Below, piece by piece: positions 33,765-44,989 of a DNA stretch of 64,000 nt. The DNA comes from Trichobilharzia szidati (taxonomy: Eukaryota; Platyhelminthes; Trematoda; Strigeidida; Schistosomatidae), in contig OX235279.1 of assembly GCA_944472155.2 (NCBI GenBank), forward strand, positions 146,466,199 through 146,530,198, in the 5' to 3' direction. Numbering within the stretch: the stretch's first letter is position 1; every line of letters starts with the position of its first letter. The notes beneath the pieces are model-generated. The model searched no databases. It saw only the letters and a program-made list of their open reading frames with translations, and had not been told where the DNA came from. Position numbers and translations under genes: made by a program.

Positions 33765-33995
33765 TTTGCATATCCCTTTTATTTGAAGTAGCGCCATCTA
33801 CTTCATCAGGTGGATATAAGGGCATTTCAATAAACAGACCAAAATTTACCCACATGTTCTCATGAAAATTCACTAATATACGTTAAACTTCTGAACTTAA
33901 TGCCTCCTCTAATCCATTATATCGAGCAGATATCAGCACTACGTAAATTTTCTGATAAAAGTGTAGCAAATATAAAACAATTCTATAATATAATG
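33765..33995 (+). repeat. Left part of unnamed repeat X hosting the solo LTR
   Basis: Matches the reverse complement of about 56680-56890: 'catatccctttt.tttgaag', 'ggcatttcaataaa', 'aaaattcactaatatacgtt', 'gcctcctctaat', 'gatatcag'. In the 56-kb copy the sequence continues without an LTR, so this is the occupied site. Confidence 0.65.
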
Positions 33996-34338
33996 TGTAG
34001 CGGTAAATAATTTCCCAAGATTATTAACCACAGCAATCATCACTCAACATTGGATGCTGACCCTCACTGTTTAAGTCGACTTGTTTAGCTGAAGGCTTCC
34101 GGTCTAGCATCCCCGCCATTTGGTACTCCGTCATATCACGTTCGTGCACGATCACTAGCTAGTTAAGCATTCATCACGGTTTGGTCCTGAAATATATCTC
34201 GTACTTTGGACGATTATTTGTGGCGTTTTGCTTTGTTTTTGGTACACGAGGAACGAGTACTATAGAAGTTGTGGGTATTAGACTTCGCGTGAGTATACTC
34301 CGTACAATTCGCGAACTTCAATACCGTCAGCCTCTAAA
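33996..34338 (+). repeat. Solo Gypsy LTR, short form
   Basis: Starts TGTAGCGGTAAATAATTT and ends ATACCGTCAGCCTCTAAA, matching both ends of the 819-bp LTR in the opposite orientation. It is only ~343 bp because ~465 bp of the long form is absent, with a short shared AAGG at the breakpoint. It is clearly diverged from the long LTRs. Confidence 0.8.
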
Positions 34339-34491
34339 CAGGTGAGCCCACCGATAATATGTACGCCAGAAACCAAACTTATAATACAAATTTTCACTTA
34401 AATGTCCTACGAAAAATATAAGTTGTCATTAAAGCACCATAGCAACGGACTAGGATGCTACAATTAGCAGGGATATGCAATAAAGCCACTC
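34302..34491 (+). repeat. Left arm (190 bp) of large palindrome
   Basis: Runs from gtacaattcgcgaacttcaa (inside the solo LTR end) to taaagccactc. Its reverse complement is 34571-34760. The part after the LTR belongs to repeat X. Confidence 0.85.
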
Positions 34492-34570
34492 AATAATGGA
34501 GATGGCGTACAAGAAGTAGTCAAACGAAGACTTAATGATGTTATTAGAAAAAACGTATGCCGAAAAGCTA
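34492..34570 (+). other. 79-bp palindrome spacer with Penelope-like coding
   Basis: Translates without stops as 'NNGDGVQEVVKRRLNDVIRK', which resembles the (F-K)-G-D...RRL...I stretch between RT and endonuclease of Penelope-like elements (compare 58081-58200). Short, so tentative. Confidence 0.4.
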
Positions 34571-34760
34571 GAGTGGCTTTATTTCATATCCCTACTAATT
34601 GTTGCATCCTAGTCCGTTGCTATGGTGCTTTAATGACAACTTATATTTTTCGTAGGATATTTAAATGAAAATTTGCATTATAAGTTTGGTTTCTGGCGAA
34701 CATATTATCGGTGGGCTCACCAGTTTAGAGGCTGACGGTATTGACGTTCGCGGATTGTAC
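34571..34760 (-). repeat. Right arm (190 bp) of large palindrome
   Basis: Reverse complement of 34302-34491 with scattered mismatches. It includes the end of the solo LTR, so the inverted duplication arose after LTR insertion. Confidence 0.85.
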
Positions 34761-35024
34761 GACGTATTTTCCGTTCACGAGTTCCACTGAAATTTGATGA
34801 AATAGTTTAACCCTGGTCTGTTAACAGTTGTAGTATCCGATTTTCTGAAAATGAATTCCTCAAAAATAATTTTTTTGCTGAACTACTAGTTTTGTGTTTT
34901 CTGGGGGAGTATTCACTGTTTAACAGCTATCGTTTGTGACTGACTGGCAATGTTACTTTTCAAATTGAAGCACACCTTAAGCCTCCGTTACGCGTTTTGC
35001 ACATTTCCTAAAGAAAAAAGCATG
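34761..35024. other. Unassigned sequence
   Basis: No feature recognised. Confidence 0.3.
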
Positions 35025-35530
35025 TGTAGAAATCGGTTCACTTACCTAGGCAGCATCGTTTCAACCACAGGTACATCGCATGGATAGGGATGTCAAAATC
35101 AGACTTGCAGCACTCTGAAATCAGTTTGGAAATCTACTGCACTCCACAGCTCAAAGAATAAGATTCGGATTTTCACAGCCAATCGGAGATCAGATGGTCA
35201 GAAAGAATTGACAACAAGAAACTCTAGGGATGAACCAACAGCCAAGGAACTATTCCTCAACAAATATGATGGGAAAAATGGAGACGGACTGAACACACGC
35301 TGAGGAGAACACTGAGAGACATCGCGCAGCAGGCCATAGCTCGGGTGGAGGCCGAATGAGAAACGACAAGTCGGGCGTTCGTCCGAGGGTAAGATGGAGC
35401 AGATTATGCAAGGAGGAGCTGAGAGACTATGAACAATCTTTGGGCCAGATGCAGTGAACCGGATGAAATTGAGATGTGTTATTGAAACCCTATGTTCTAC
35501 TTGAAACACAAGGTAGTAGTAGTAGTAGTA
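35025..35530 (+). mobile_element. RTE-type LINE fragment, plus strand
   Basis: Starts with 'FTYLGSIVSTTGT'-like coding at about 35035. It then jumps by deletion to a 'GKMETD*THAEENTERHRAAG' block corresponding to the WIGHTLRR...ARQA end of the RTE family, and runs to a (TAG)n tail at 35511-35530. Many stops; dead copy. Its 3' end faces the 3' end of the next copy. Confidence 0.6.
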
Positions 35531-35548
35531 AAAGTAATAACGTCATTA

Positions 35549-36430
35549 TTATTATCTCCTTTAGTTCCTAGAGGAACAAAGGGCTTAAGCTACACGTCTT
35601 CACTGAGTTCATGTCTCCACCAACGTTTTCACCTGGCTCCATGTCTGCCCACTTGCTTTCATCTTCTCTTCGAATGATCTCCTCCAAGTCACCTTCGGAT
35701 GACCAACTCACCACTTCCCGTTTGGGTTCTACTCGAGAGCCTAAAGTGTGATGTCACTTGATGGCTTCCACAGAGCATGGTCAACCCACCTCCATTTCTT
35801 CCTGAAGATTTGTTGCACAATCGGTTCCTGTTGCTGATCTTTTCTGGTCGGCCATCTGATCTTGAGTACTGACCGAAGACAGCTGTTGTTGAAAGTGTGT
35901 AGTTTGTTCGAAGTGCCCTTCGTGACGTGCCAAGTCTCTGATCCATAAAGTAGCACTGACTTTACACTAAGGTTGGGAATCCGGATCTTATTTTTCATGC
36001 TGAGTGCTGTTGATCTCCACACAGACTTGAGAGTAATGAAAGCTTGCCTTGCTTCCCCGATCCTCGCCTTGGTATCCTCTTCAGTTCCGTCCGCCTGTAG
36101 TTAAAACGATGCTTCCCAGGTGGGTAGGTAGGTAAAGGAGGTTGCTTCTTTCAGATTTCTCCCATTTATGCTGACTGTTGTCTGTTGTTGTTGCTGTTGC
36201 TTTTGGCCAGGAATCTTCATCACCTCTGTCTTCTCCATGTTCACCTGAAGTCCTTTCTTCTGTGGATGCTTCTTCTACCAACTTATTGCTTTTCACTTGC
36301 ATATCTTCCAGTTTGTGAGAAATCATCGGTGAAGTGCAGATTCTCCAAGTTTTTGTGTGGGTCCATTTTATGCCTATCTTCACGCCAACGGATAGAAATT
36401 TGTTTAAAAGTGTCAGTGAGTACAGAATTA
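35549..36430 (-). mobile_element. RTE-type LINE fragment, minus strand
   Basis: The minus strand shows, in broken frames, 'GIKWTHTKTWRICTSPMISH' and 'LEDMQVKSNKLVEEAS' (RT palm/thumb area). Then come 'NLSVKSVLLYGSETWHVTKG', 'NSCLRSVLKIRWPTR' and 'RKKWRWVDHALWKPSSD'. This is the SR2-like RTE order. The 3' end at 35549 is the shared ATT tract plus 'agttcctagaggaacaaagg'. The RT catalytic box is upstream of the fragment or degraded ('FADD' replaced). Confidence 0.75.
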
Positions 36431-36439
36431 CCGAAATTA

Positions 36440-36690
36440 GATACATAATTCACATTATTATTTATTACTATTCTGTTGAGTTCTGGATGGATCATTGGGC
36501 TTCAAGAGAACACTTCCATTTGATCCTATTCGATGCAGTTCTTTTCTGCCGGTCCCATGACTGCCCATAAGCTTTCATCTTCTCTTCACAATATCACCTC
36601 TTTTTATCCGTGGACATGCAATTCGTTGTTTTCCGTCCGGATTTCACCAGAACACGTGGTGTCTGATGTTGGTCAACGATATTCCCAGCA
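36440..36690 (-). mobile_element. RTE-type LINE 3'-terminal fragment
   Basis: Begins again with an ATT-rich tract and the shared 3' block ('gggcttcaagagaacacttc', 'gactgcccataagctttcat', 'cttctcttcacaatatcacc'). It is thus a second short copy directly upstream of the previous one, in the same orientation. Confidence 0.65.
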
Positions 36691-37384
36691 GTTTATATTA
36701 TTGCTGAATTCAAGCCATCTGCCGGTGTATACACACATATATCATTAACGCTCATAACACTGAACCACACAACAAGAAACGATTAATTGATTTATCCTGA
36801 TAAAAGATAACTTCTTCAGACGCAGAACAGTTCAATAAAAAAAATTATCTTGCAACTTTAAGGGAAAACAAACCAACACACACACACACCTAAACAAGAG
36901 TTTCACTTCAACTACCCATATGAGTTCAAATTGTTGATTTTAATTCTGGCCCAGTTTCCATCAAATTTGTCAAATTATCTTTTTACTCTCTCTCTCTGTA
37001 TGTATGTAGGTATGTTTTGGTGTGTTTGTGTGTGTGTGTGTGTTGGGATAAAAATTATTTAATTAAGCCAATAAAGTCAGAACAACACAAGAAAGGATAT
37101 ATATATTGATTGATTGGTTTATTGAGGCAAATTATATCATGATGGAAATACAACTTTTGCGTAAAAACAGATGACCTTATTTCTCTCCCTATCATGCAAC
37201 CAACTCATTAAGTATGACCATATTGACGGTCACATTATAAATTAGTTAGTTATAAGTTGATTAGCCTTATTATTTCACTTCATTTTCCCCATAATGATAA
37301 TAATAGTAATCACTTAAAACATTAAAATGTTGCGAAGTTCTGAAGTTCTCTGTCGAAATTGGCCAATAGAGAAAACCAGAATTA
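36691..37384. repeat. Simple repeats (CA)n, (CT)n, (TG)n in unassigned sequence
   Basis: Short tracts at about 36877-36890, 36988-37000 and 37018-37042. No coding signature. Confidence 0.6.
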
Positions 37385-37600
37385 TCAACTGTTGGTTTGC
37401 AGGGATTTGATTGGCTACAGTTGATATCAGTTAAAAAGACCATTGGAAAACCTGGGAGTAACGAATAGCTGCTTTGTCCTAGTTTATGACTCTTCATCAG
37501 TACAGTATACAGCCTCCGGATCTTAAACTCAGCACCTTCCTGTTACAAGGCGAACTTGCAGACCATTCAGCCAGCGGAACACTATCCAATGGCTGATGAA
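37385..37600 (-). repeat. Hammerhead SINE copy
   Basis: Left end 'ggtttgcagggatttgattg' matches the terminal repeat of the copy at 32417. On the minus strand the hammerhead core is GTACTGATGAAGAGTC...GGACAAAGC: CTGATGA and stem II survive, but GAAAC is mutated. Confidence 0.7.
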
Positions 37601-38599
37601 TTCCAACTTCTGCCGATTCGCGATACATATAGCGCAGGTGATATGATTATGAGTAATAAATTGTGCTCAAAACACCATTCATTTTTCAGTTATGCATCGT
37701 TGCGTTATATGAGAATAAACTTATCTAATACAACTGTATTCTAATCTGAAAGCCTTGTTAATATCACTTTGTGTTCTCTGTTCATAAGATAAGAAAGAAT
37801 AGAACTATGAATGGTTTTTGTTTGTTCCTTGCATTCCTATATCCTTTAGTAAAGAGCTTCTTTTGAGGTGCACAATGAATGTTGATTTTTTATTAAATAA
37901 AAAAAATTCAGCAGACAGACTGATGGCGTGCCTATGGAGTCGCCACTAGGACTGAGTCGAGGTAACCTTTTCCTTGCAAAATTAGAAAATGAACTCTTGA
38001 ATGCAAAACTCAGCTTCTAACTATCTGACAGTGACAGTGTCTGCGAATTTCAAGAGGTTTTAGCTAGGCTTTTGCTCAGTGTTTTGAAAGAATTCATGAT
38101 GTCTCGTATCAGCCAAATGTGTCACAGTGTCATTAATGTCAGTAAATATTACTGTATAACAACGTGTGACGCACAATGGAACTATAATGCACCACAGTGC
38201 CCAAGTCCTATTCTTATATATCCACTTAAATCAGCTGTGGTTTTTCATGGAAACTCAAGAGCTTCAGCCACTGTTGCTACCCTGGTATACAGTGGAACGT
38301 GTGGATTCATAAATTCTTCTTTAATTTCCTTAATTTATCTGGTACTCAGTTTAATGTTATATTAATGCATATTATCTCTCTCTTGCTGATGCTTTTGAAA
38401 TATCTGTCTACACTACTGATATAATGTAATTTAAAACACGATTAATATTGTTAATACGAATATTTCATTAATTATTACTGTATGCAAATGCAGAACCTGA
38501 TGAAGAATAAGTTATCGAAAAGGATTTTCTTTATTCATTAATCAGTCTTTAAACAATAAACATATTAGATTAAAGATTAACGGCCAAGTGCATTCATTT
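37601..38599. other. Unassigned AT-rich sequence
   Basis: No coding signature or recognised repeat. The 97-codon open frame at 38072-38365 has no recognisable features. Confidence 0.35.
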
Positions 38600-38985
38600 A
38601 CAGAGAGCAAGGGGCTTACCACGATGTGGATATATTTTCCTCTGCTACATCGTGTATGCAGCTTCAAGAGCACTCTTTCACTTTCTCCTATTTTCTGAGG
38701 CTGTCTTCAGCTGGACCCACAGTGGCCGACGTTCTCTCACCTCCTCCTCAGACAATCTCCATCTCAAACTTAGATGCTCAACTCATCCTTATACACTCAA
38801 CTTCATCTCGAACAATGGCCTAGAGTGCGATGTCATCCACCAGTCTGATCAATTTCCATTTTCTTCCACATATTTGTTGAGCAGTAGCTTCTCGATTGCT
38901 GGCTCGTTCCTTGGGTTACTTATTGTCAATTATTTCTGGCCAGCCGGCCATCTGATCTTCATTATGGAGCCAGTGAAGGCACTTG
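38600..38985 (-). mobile_element. RTE-type LINE 3' fragment, subfamily shared with 50.2 kb
   Basis: The minus-strand 3' block is nearly the same as 50160-50455 ('agacaatctccatctcaaac', 'cttatacactcaact', 'ttgttgagcagtagcttctc', 'tctgatcttcattatggagc'). The two copies share changes not seen in the other RTE copies here. Confidence 0.7.
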
Positions 38986-40080
38986 TTCTAACGAAAACTA
39001 CTCTAACCATGTAAGTCACAATGTCAACTACAAGAACAAAATCATCACTGTAAGGTGAGAACAAGAAGAGATGACGGAGCGTTGGCAGACAATAGTTGAA
39101 ACATCTGACAGTGATTTTAAATACGTGCTTTTCAGAATGATCCTGAGAAGCCCTAAATTTATTGATAAGCTTACTGGCTAGCAACCAGTACGGGTCAAGA
39201 CTTCAGAAAGAGATCAGTATATTCAGTGAAAAATGAGGTCATTTTTTAGACTAAAGGCCTATGTTAGCAGAAAACTTCGACAAATATAAGAGCTTTGTAA
39301 AAGAAAACAGTTGATGTTATTTGGTTGAGGGAGTCTAACATTTGTAATAGACTGCTGTTAACCGCAAGCCACAGTAGAGGCGTTCATAATAGAGACCGAT
39401 ATACTCCGTCCAATACTATGAATCCACAGAAAGTTCAAATAATAAGTACACTAGATACTTCATAGCTCTTCGTCTTATGCCTATTTATTTTTAATCAATA
39501 TTCAGCTGAGTAATGAATTTTGTAATCAATAAATTACTATATATATATATATATATATATATGCCTATCATTTTTTTCATTTAAATTATCATTGTTATTA
39601 TTATCATTATTATTCAAAGTTCCAATTTTATTAGCTTGTTTTGTTTAAAATGATACTGATGAATAAAGTGAGTGAACTGAATGTGTAATTATCAAATTAG
39701 ATTGAAAGAAACTTGAAAATTGTCTCAGAAGAGTAAAAGAAAATTGCCTAAGAATTAATTTATTATAAAATAAATTTAATTATTTCACCATTTCTAATAT
39801 ATGTAAATTGCACTAGTTATATGGTTAAAATGTTGAATAATTAAGGAATGAAAAATAAGTCAGTGCAACAATTGCGACTATGCTATTAGATGTCTTCTTC
39901 GGGCGTTTCGTGCTGTCTCTGTTGACTATCTTCTTCGCTCTATTCCGTTGGTCTAGTGAAAATTCATTAGTCCCACAAAGTATTCTTTTTATTACTTGCA
40001 TTCTGACTGGAACGCAGGGCTTCACGCTTTTTGTTTTGAATTTTCCGTAGCTATGGACTTGCTTTTACTGCGTTGGATTG
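38986..40080. other. Unassigned sequence with (TA)n
   Basis: Holds a (TA)n tract at about 39538-39562 and an ATT-rich patch at 39596-39615. No coding signature. Confidence 0.4.
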
Positions 40081-40235
40081 CCACACTCACACCGGACCCC
40101 CCCTCTTTTCCGGGCTGAATTCTCACCAGTAAACTAATCGAGGCTTAGCAATACGTCAGCTGGTAATCAAACCTGAACCTCCGGTGTGGTTGGCGAGTAT
40201 TCTAATATTGAGCCACAGATTCAAATGCCACACAG
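40081..40235 (-). repeat. tRNA-derived SINE, second family, diverged
   Basis: Minus strand resembles the SINE at 52635: 'ctcaatattagaatactcgc' corresponding to the A-box area, and a B-box-like GGTTTGATTACC. It shares the downstream 'ttactggtgagaattc' region. Diverged. Confidence 0.45.
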
Positions 40236-40759
40236 TTTACTAAACTTATTCTTTCCGCTACTTAAGACATCCATTGGTCCATTCTGATAAAGCCAGAGGG
40301 GAGTGTGAAAACGGACATATCTTGGACTGAAGAAAGACCAGAGAAGATTCGATTTTCCGTATAACTTCTGTCTCTGGTCTCATGAATTCAAAAATATGCA
40401 AGCGACAGCCGACAATTTGGAAGAGGAGGCAGTGAAGGCTAGACTTCAAGTGAACAAAGAGACGACAGATGTGATGGACGTACTCGAGAAATGATAGGTA
40501 CTTATCAACCTCAGTGAGATAAATCTCGAGGAAGGCATCTCTTCTACTTAACCTAGCAGCATCATTTTAGCCTTAGGCGTGAATATGGGTGAAGATTAAA
40601 AAGGCTGACAGCATTGGAAAAGCAATACAGGGGTTCATCACTCTAAAATCGGTGCACAGATGTTCACATGGCGCTCAGCACGGGAATAAAATCCCAGTTT
40701 TCAATACTAATTAATGGTGAGCCAGTGTTTCTATATGTTTCAGAGATATGGAGTGCTTA

Positions 40760-41165
40760 TCACTAAAAACAATTCCGGCAGACAATTCTAGACTCTTATC
40801 AGCAACCTTCTCCGCTATTTCGATTCTGAATTTCGAGCTGTCGGCTAGAAAGCATAAACGACAAGGAACTCTAGCAGTACTATGAAGCAACCAAAATTCT
40901 TTTGTGCAACAAACATGAAGAATGAAGTAGAGGCGGATTAGCCATACGCTTAGAAGACAGCTGAGAGATATCAAACATCAGAGTGGTCGTCGAGTAGAAC
41001 CCGAATGGAAGATGACGAGTTGGGAGCTGATTGTATGGTGAGATGAGGGAGATCACATGAAGAAGAAATGAAAGCTTGTAGGCAGTCATAGAGTTAGTTA
41101 GAAGTGATTTTAAAGAAGTGAGTGCAATTGAGATATACAGTTTGGGTCCTATGCTGTGTTCGGAA
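40760..41165 (+). mobile_element. RTE-type LINE 3' fragment, plus strand
   Basis: The plus strand carries the reversed form of the 3' block ('gtagaacccgaatggaagat', 'gagggagatcacatgaag', 'aagcttgtaggcagtcat'), corresponding to the terminal E/D-W-N-P-x-G-K-R region and 3' UTR of the family. Confidence 0.6.
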
Positions 41166-41209
41166 CGAACAATAAAAAAGGCAATTATAGATTTAGCAGC
41201 AAGGAACTC

Positions 41210-41420
41210 TGTGAATGAACTAACCGAGAATTTATTGCTCGACAGATCTATAGAAAAAAATGAAGAGTTATAGGATACATGCTAAAGAGACCGTTGAAAG
41301 ACATCACGCACCAGGCCTTCGAGTGGAAACTGAGTGGGAAGTGTCTGAGAGTGACATGGAGGAGGTAGTGTGAGGAGATGAACTGGACTTGTGTTTCCTA
41401 ATTTCCTGTGTCAGTTCTCT
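41210..41420 (+). mobile_element. RTE-type LINE 3' fragment, plus strand, second piece
   Basis: A 'gaagagttataggatacatg' (W-R-x-I-G-H-x-L-like) block followed by 'caggccttcgagtggaaact' repeats the same terminal domain directly after the previous copy. Degraded by stops. Confidence 0.5.
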
Positions 41421-41816
41421 TGATTTAGACATCTAAGAAACGGACTTTATTCTCTGATTCTTCTTCTCTTGTTAATTCAATGTCTGCAAATGTTATTTAG
41501 TATATTGAGAAATATAATAGTGCCAACCACTGATTTTCTTGCAATAATACATTTGTAATGGAATAGCTAACTCAACTTCCAAAGTAAAACTTTGCGCAAA
41601 TGTTCAGCGTTTCAGGTTGTCACACACAGTCAAAGTTACTTAAATGGTTCGAAGAAATAAGTGAGATGAAACTACAGTGAGCTGACGTGTGCAGGAGAAT
41701 GAACACTTAAGTGAAGGATAATAGCGAGGATTTACTGAATACGAGAGATGATAAGGAGTGATTGCCATGCACTCCACTGATAACAGTTTTCAGCCATGTA
41801 ACTAAGTCTCCACCTA
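41421..41816. other. Unassigned sequence
   Basis: No feature recognised. Confidence 0.3.
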
Positions 41817-42040
41817 TTGTGAACAGTTGGTTTGTAGGGATTTGATTTGTCTCAACCTTGATCAAGGATTGATATCCGCTACAGAACAAGTGGAAACCAG
41901 GGATTACAGGATACCTGTTTCTTCCCATTTTGGAACTTATCGCCAATACACACCCGATGGGGTTCCAATCCAGAACCTTCCGGTTGCAGTCAAACTCGTA
42001 GACCAATAATCCACTGGAACCCGGTTCCAGGGGCAGTCCA
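41817..42040 (-). repeat. Hammerhead SINE copy, diverged
   Basis: Has the terminal 'gtttgtagggatttgatttg' and a tRNA-like head with B-box relic GGTTCTGGATTGGAACC on the minus strand. The ribozyme core is largely lost except GAAAC. Confidence 0.6.
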
Positions 42041-42149
42041 TGAATTCTAACTTCTATCAATTCATTATGCTAGCACGATCACTGTCCAGTGTCATTGGCG
42101 GGTGTTTTTCTTGACTCCCGATCTGGTGAACTCCACTAGTCATGGTTGT

Positions 42150-42340
42150 TTACTAGAGCTCCAGGCAACTTCTTCCTATAGCCAATCACTACCAAGGTCC
42201 TGAGTCTGATCTCTGGTGGATGCGTGTGGCCGATGAATCCCAAACTGGGACGAGACAACTATTCAATACGTTGGGGTTTTCACTGGGTCTCTGGCTGATA
42301 TCAGCTCGTCTGCAGCAGTCATTTATTACCGTTTCGAGGA
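42150..42340 (+). repeat. Hammerhead SINE copy, diverged, plus strand
   Basis: 'aaggtcctgagtctgatctc' (B-box relic), then GGCCGATGAATCCC, AAACTGGGACGAGAC: the CUGAUGA/GAAAC pattern with one substitution in each half. It is inverted relative to the copy immediately before it. Confidence 0.6.
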
Positions 42341-42439
42341 CATCAACCAGACAATATACACTTTCTTACATGATGCAAAGCACGGACTGTTATCAGATTT
42401 GGAAATGATCAGTCTTATCTCTTTCTCACCCTAATCCTA

Positions 42440-42680
42440 TGTCAACTAACACTGGCCGACAAGGGAGGCGAAAACCGTGTATGCGTAAAATTTTTGTTTT
42501 GATTACAGCTTGATTCCATCCGTATTTTCGGTACCAGTATGGAATTTTCAGCATGTGATATCGGTAGCACAAATTTTGCAGGCTGATCATTGATATCAGG
42601 TGTGCGTCGGCAGGGGATCGAAACCCGGACCATGCGTATGGTCGGCGAGAGTCCTAACCACTGTGCCACCGACGCACTCA
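42440..42680 (-). repeat. tRNA-derived SINE, second family
   Basis: The minus strand starts 'gtcggtggcacagtggttag' and carries 'ccgggtttcgatccc' (B box), closely matching the head of the SINE at 52637 (cggtggcatagcggttagga). The remainder is more diverged. Confidence 0.7.
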
Positions 42681-44655
42681 AATGGGTCCTAGACGTCTCA
42701 GTTCATTCAGCTACATGACCTCATTGCTAAACTTTCCTTACAGTCTATGCATAATCTCAACATTACTCATCATATCATTCGGCCAAACTCAGGACATAGA
42801 ACGAACGCACTTATAGCCATCTTTCAACTACCAAGTCTCACAGATATAAAGAAGAACGGAACAAACTGCCGCTCACTGCACATTTCCTTTAATGGATATT
42901 TGGATATCACATCTGTGTCGAAGATTACGTCAGTTAACAAATGCTAGTATTGCTTATGAATACATTCTGAACTCACAGTATGCAGCTTCAGAGAACCAGC
43001 AATTCTGCCCTCCTCCTATCCGTTGAGATTGAAATTCACTCATGCTGACCTGATATTGACAGAAAATAATTAATCTTCTCAACAAAATTCTCCTGGTTTT
43101 TCTTTTTCTTTCGGCTTTTGTTGACAGGAATCTGCAACCTGTTTTGAGATGTAACACTCGATAATGATGATGATGGTGTTAAATGATGTTCACTTCAAAT
43201 TGACAGCAATTGAACTAAATCAGTGGCAGTTTATGCATTCTCTTGTAAGAAACCTTGTTACCCGCCACCCAAACCACCCACTAGGAGAAGTTTGTAACTA
43301 CACTACACTAAAGTAGACCATCAAAGTTCCTAAATTTTACAGATTTCTTATTCAGTGTCGATTTGTAATAATAATCAAAAAGATCGTTCGACTATAAAAT
43401 AAAAACCTAACCTTTTTCATTTTCTCTTAATAAAACTTTGTTTATTGACATGCTCAAATTATTGATCTTTTCAAACAAATTCAATTAACTAACTTGAAGC
43501 ACAAGTATGCAAATAGGAAGGGTACGTCTACTGTGAGAATGACAAATACTATTCTTGCATAAATGTACGGACATTCATACACGCACACACACACACACAC
43601 ATACACACACTCATATGTCGGATTGTATTAGACATAATCCAGCAAAACACTGAATCACTTTTGTAAGCATTACAAAAAGAAGATTTGGGGTGGTGGGGGG
43701 TAGGGAGGACGAGCGTAGAAAGTATTTTTGGACTTGTTTCACTCATGTGTGAATTCATCAACTTGTTTATTTGTTAGGGCGGGTACTTTGACGTCTGGAA
43801 TTACCACGATACTAAAGAACAATGAAAAATAGCATGTCATAGTGTTATAATCCATGGTAGGGATAAATATCACCAATTTCCTTTTTTTTCTCACTATCAT
43901 TGCTTTGATTATTGTCGTTCTCAAGTTTTCTAAAACACTGGTGAATTGTCGTTTTCTTTTGAAGAGAGTAAAAAAGAAGCTATGAACCATGTCGAATTTC
44001 TACGTGAGAGAGAAAAAAGTTTCGACATAAAGCTGTCATTGTCTCTGGATCATAATATCTCATACAGATAGTGATAAAAAAGAATAGTCTATCAATGGAC
44101 TGGTTGATTTAAGCAGAAGCGTTTTTATAAAACTATATACTACTGATTGACTGAGACGAGTAGTTGTATACCACTCAAACCAACTAGTTATACTTGTACC
44201 AGGCAAAAATAGAGGTGACCTAAACACTGGATGACCGTTTCGGATGGTTTGAACTGATTCGAGTGTGTGAGCTGAGTCAGAGACCTGTTGCACTGAAGAT
44301 GAACTGGAACAAAATCGAGCCGAATGGCCATCCAGTGTCTAGAACACCCAAATCTAATTGGCTAGTAATTACTACTGGTTGATGCGTGGGTGGTATACAC
44401 AACTATTCATCTCAGCCAATCAACAGTACATACTGCTTCATGAAATAATGTTTGCTTTCTTGATTACCATTTATAGCAGTATCAAGCAGATCACATGTAT
44501 CCCTGTGACCTGAATAATTTCGGTTTCCAAAAAAAACTGTAGTGAAGTAATCACCTTCTCGAACTGTGTAAATTGTAAGTTAATTTACAGATTGTGACTT
44601 TGACTTGCTGCCAAGTTGTATCTCCTTTTTTATGACTTACGAATTAATCTTATAA
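42681..44655. other. Unassigned sequence with (CA)n
   Basis: Contains a (CA)n microsatellite at about 43580-43613 and a G-rich patch at 43690-43705. No coding or mobile-element signature recognised. Confidence 0.4.
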
Positions 44656-44659
44656 TAGG

Positions 44660-44810
44660 CAACATCATTAAAAACCAGCGAGTACTGGACAGCGTTTCGG
44701 TCTTAGTGTCCAGGACTCTTCAGTAGCTTTCACCTACGACCCTACCAGGGTCTTTGTGTGTAATAAGGCCTGTTAGTTGAACGTTTCAGCCCATTGGGCG
44801 GGAACTTGGT
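44660..44810 (-). repeat. Hammerhead SINE copy
   Basis: Minus-strand head is diverged, but the ribozyme region is well kept (see next entry). Confidence 0.6.
44680..44728 (-). ncRNA. Hammerhead ribozyme core in SINE
   Basis: Minus strand: CTACTGAAGAGTCC, a stem II loop, AAGACCGAAACGCTGTCCAGTA. CTGAAGA, GAAAC and GUC are present. One extra C sits between stem II and GAAAC, and stem I is shortened, so activity is doubtful. Confidence 0.5.
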
Positions 44811-44919
44811 AATACATGAATTCCAGTTATGTCGTCTTCCGATAAAGCCCTATCAACGCCAAATAACGAGATCAAAGGGTATCAACTTCAGTTTGACAAT
44901 GCTACAAATTATCACTAAC

Positions 44920-44980
44920 ATTTTTAGGACGGTTGAAGACTCACAAACTGGGACGAAACACGTTCGAGTTATTCTATATT
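44920..44980 (+). repeat. Hammerhead SINE fragment, plus strand
   Basis: 'gttgaagactcacaaactgg' then GACGAAACACG: the ribozyme stretch only, with C-to-T at the first core base. Confidence 0.5.
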
Positions 44981-44989
44981 CAGTTTAAC

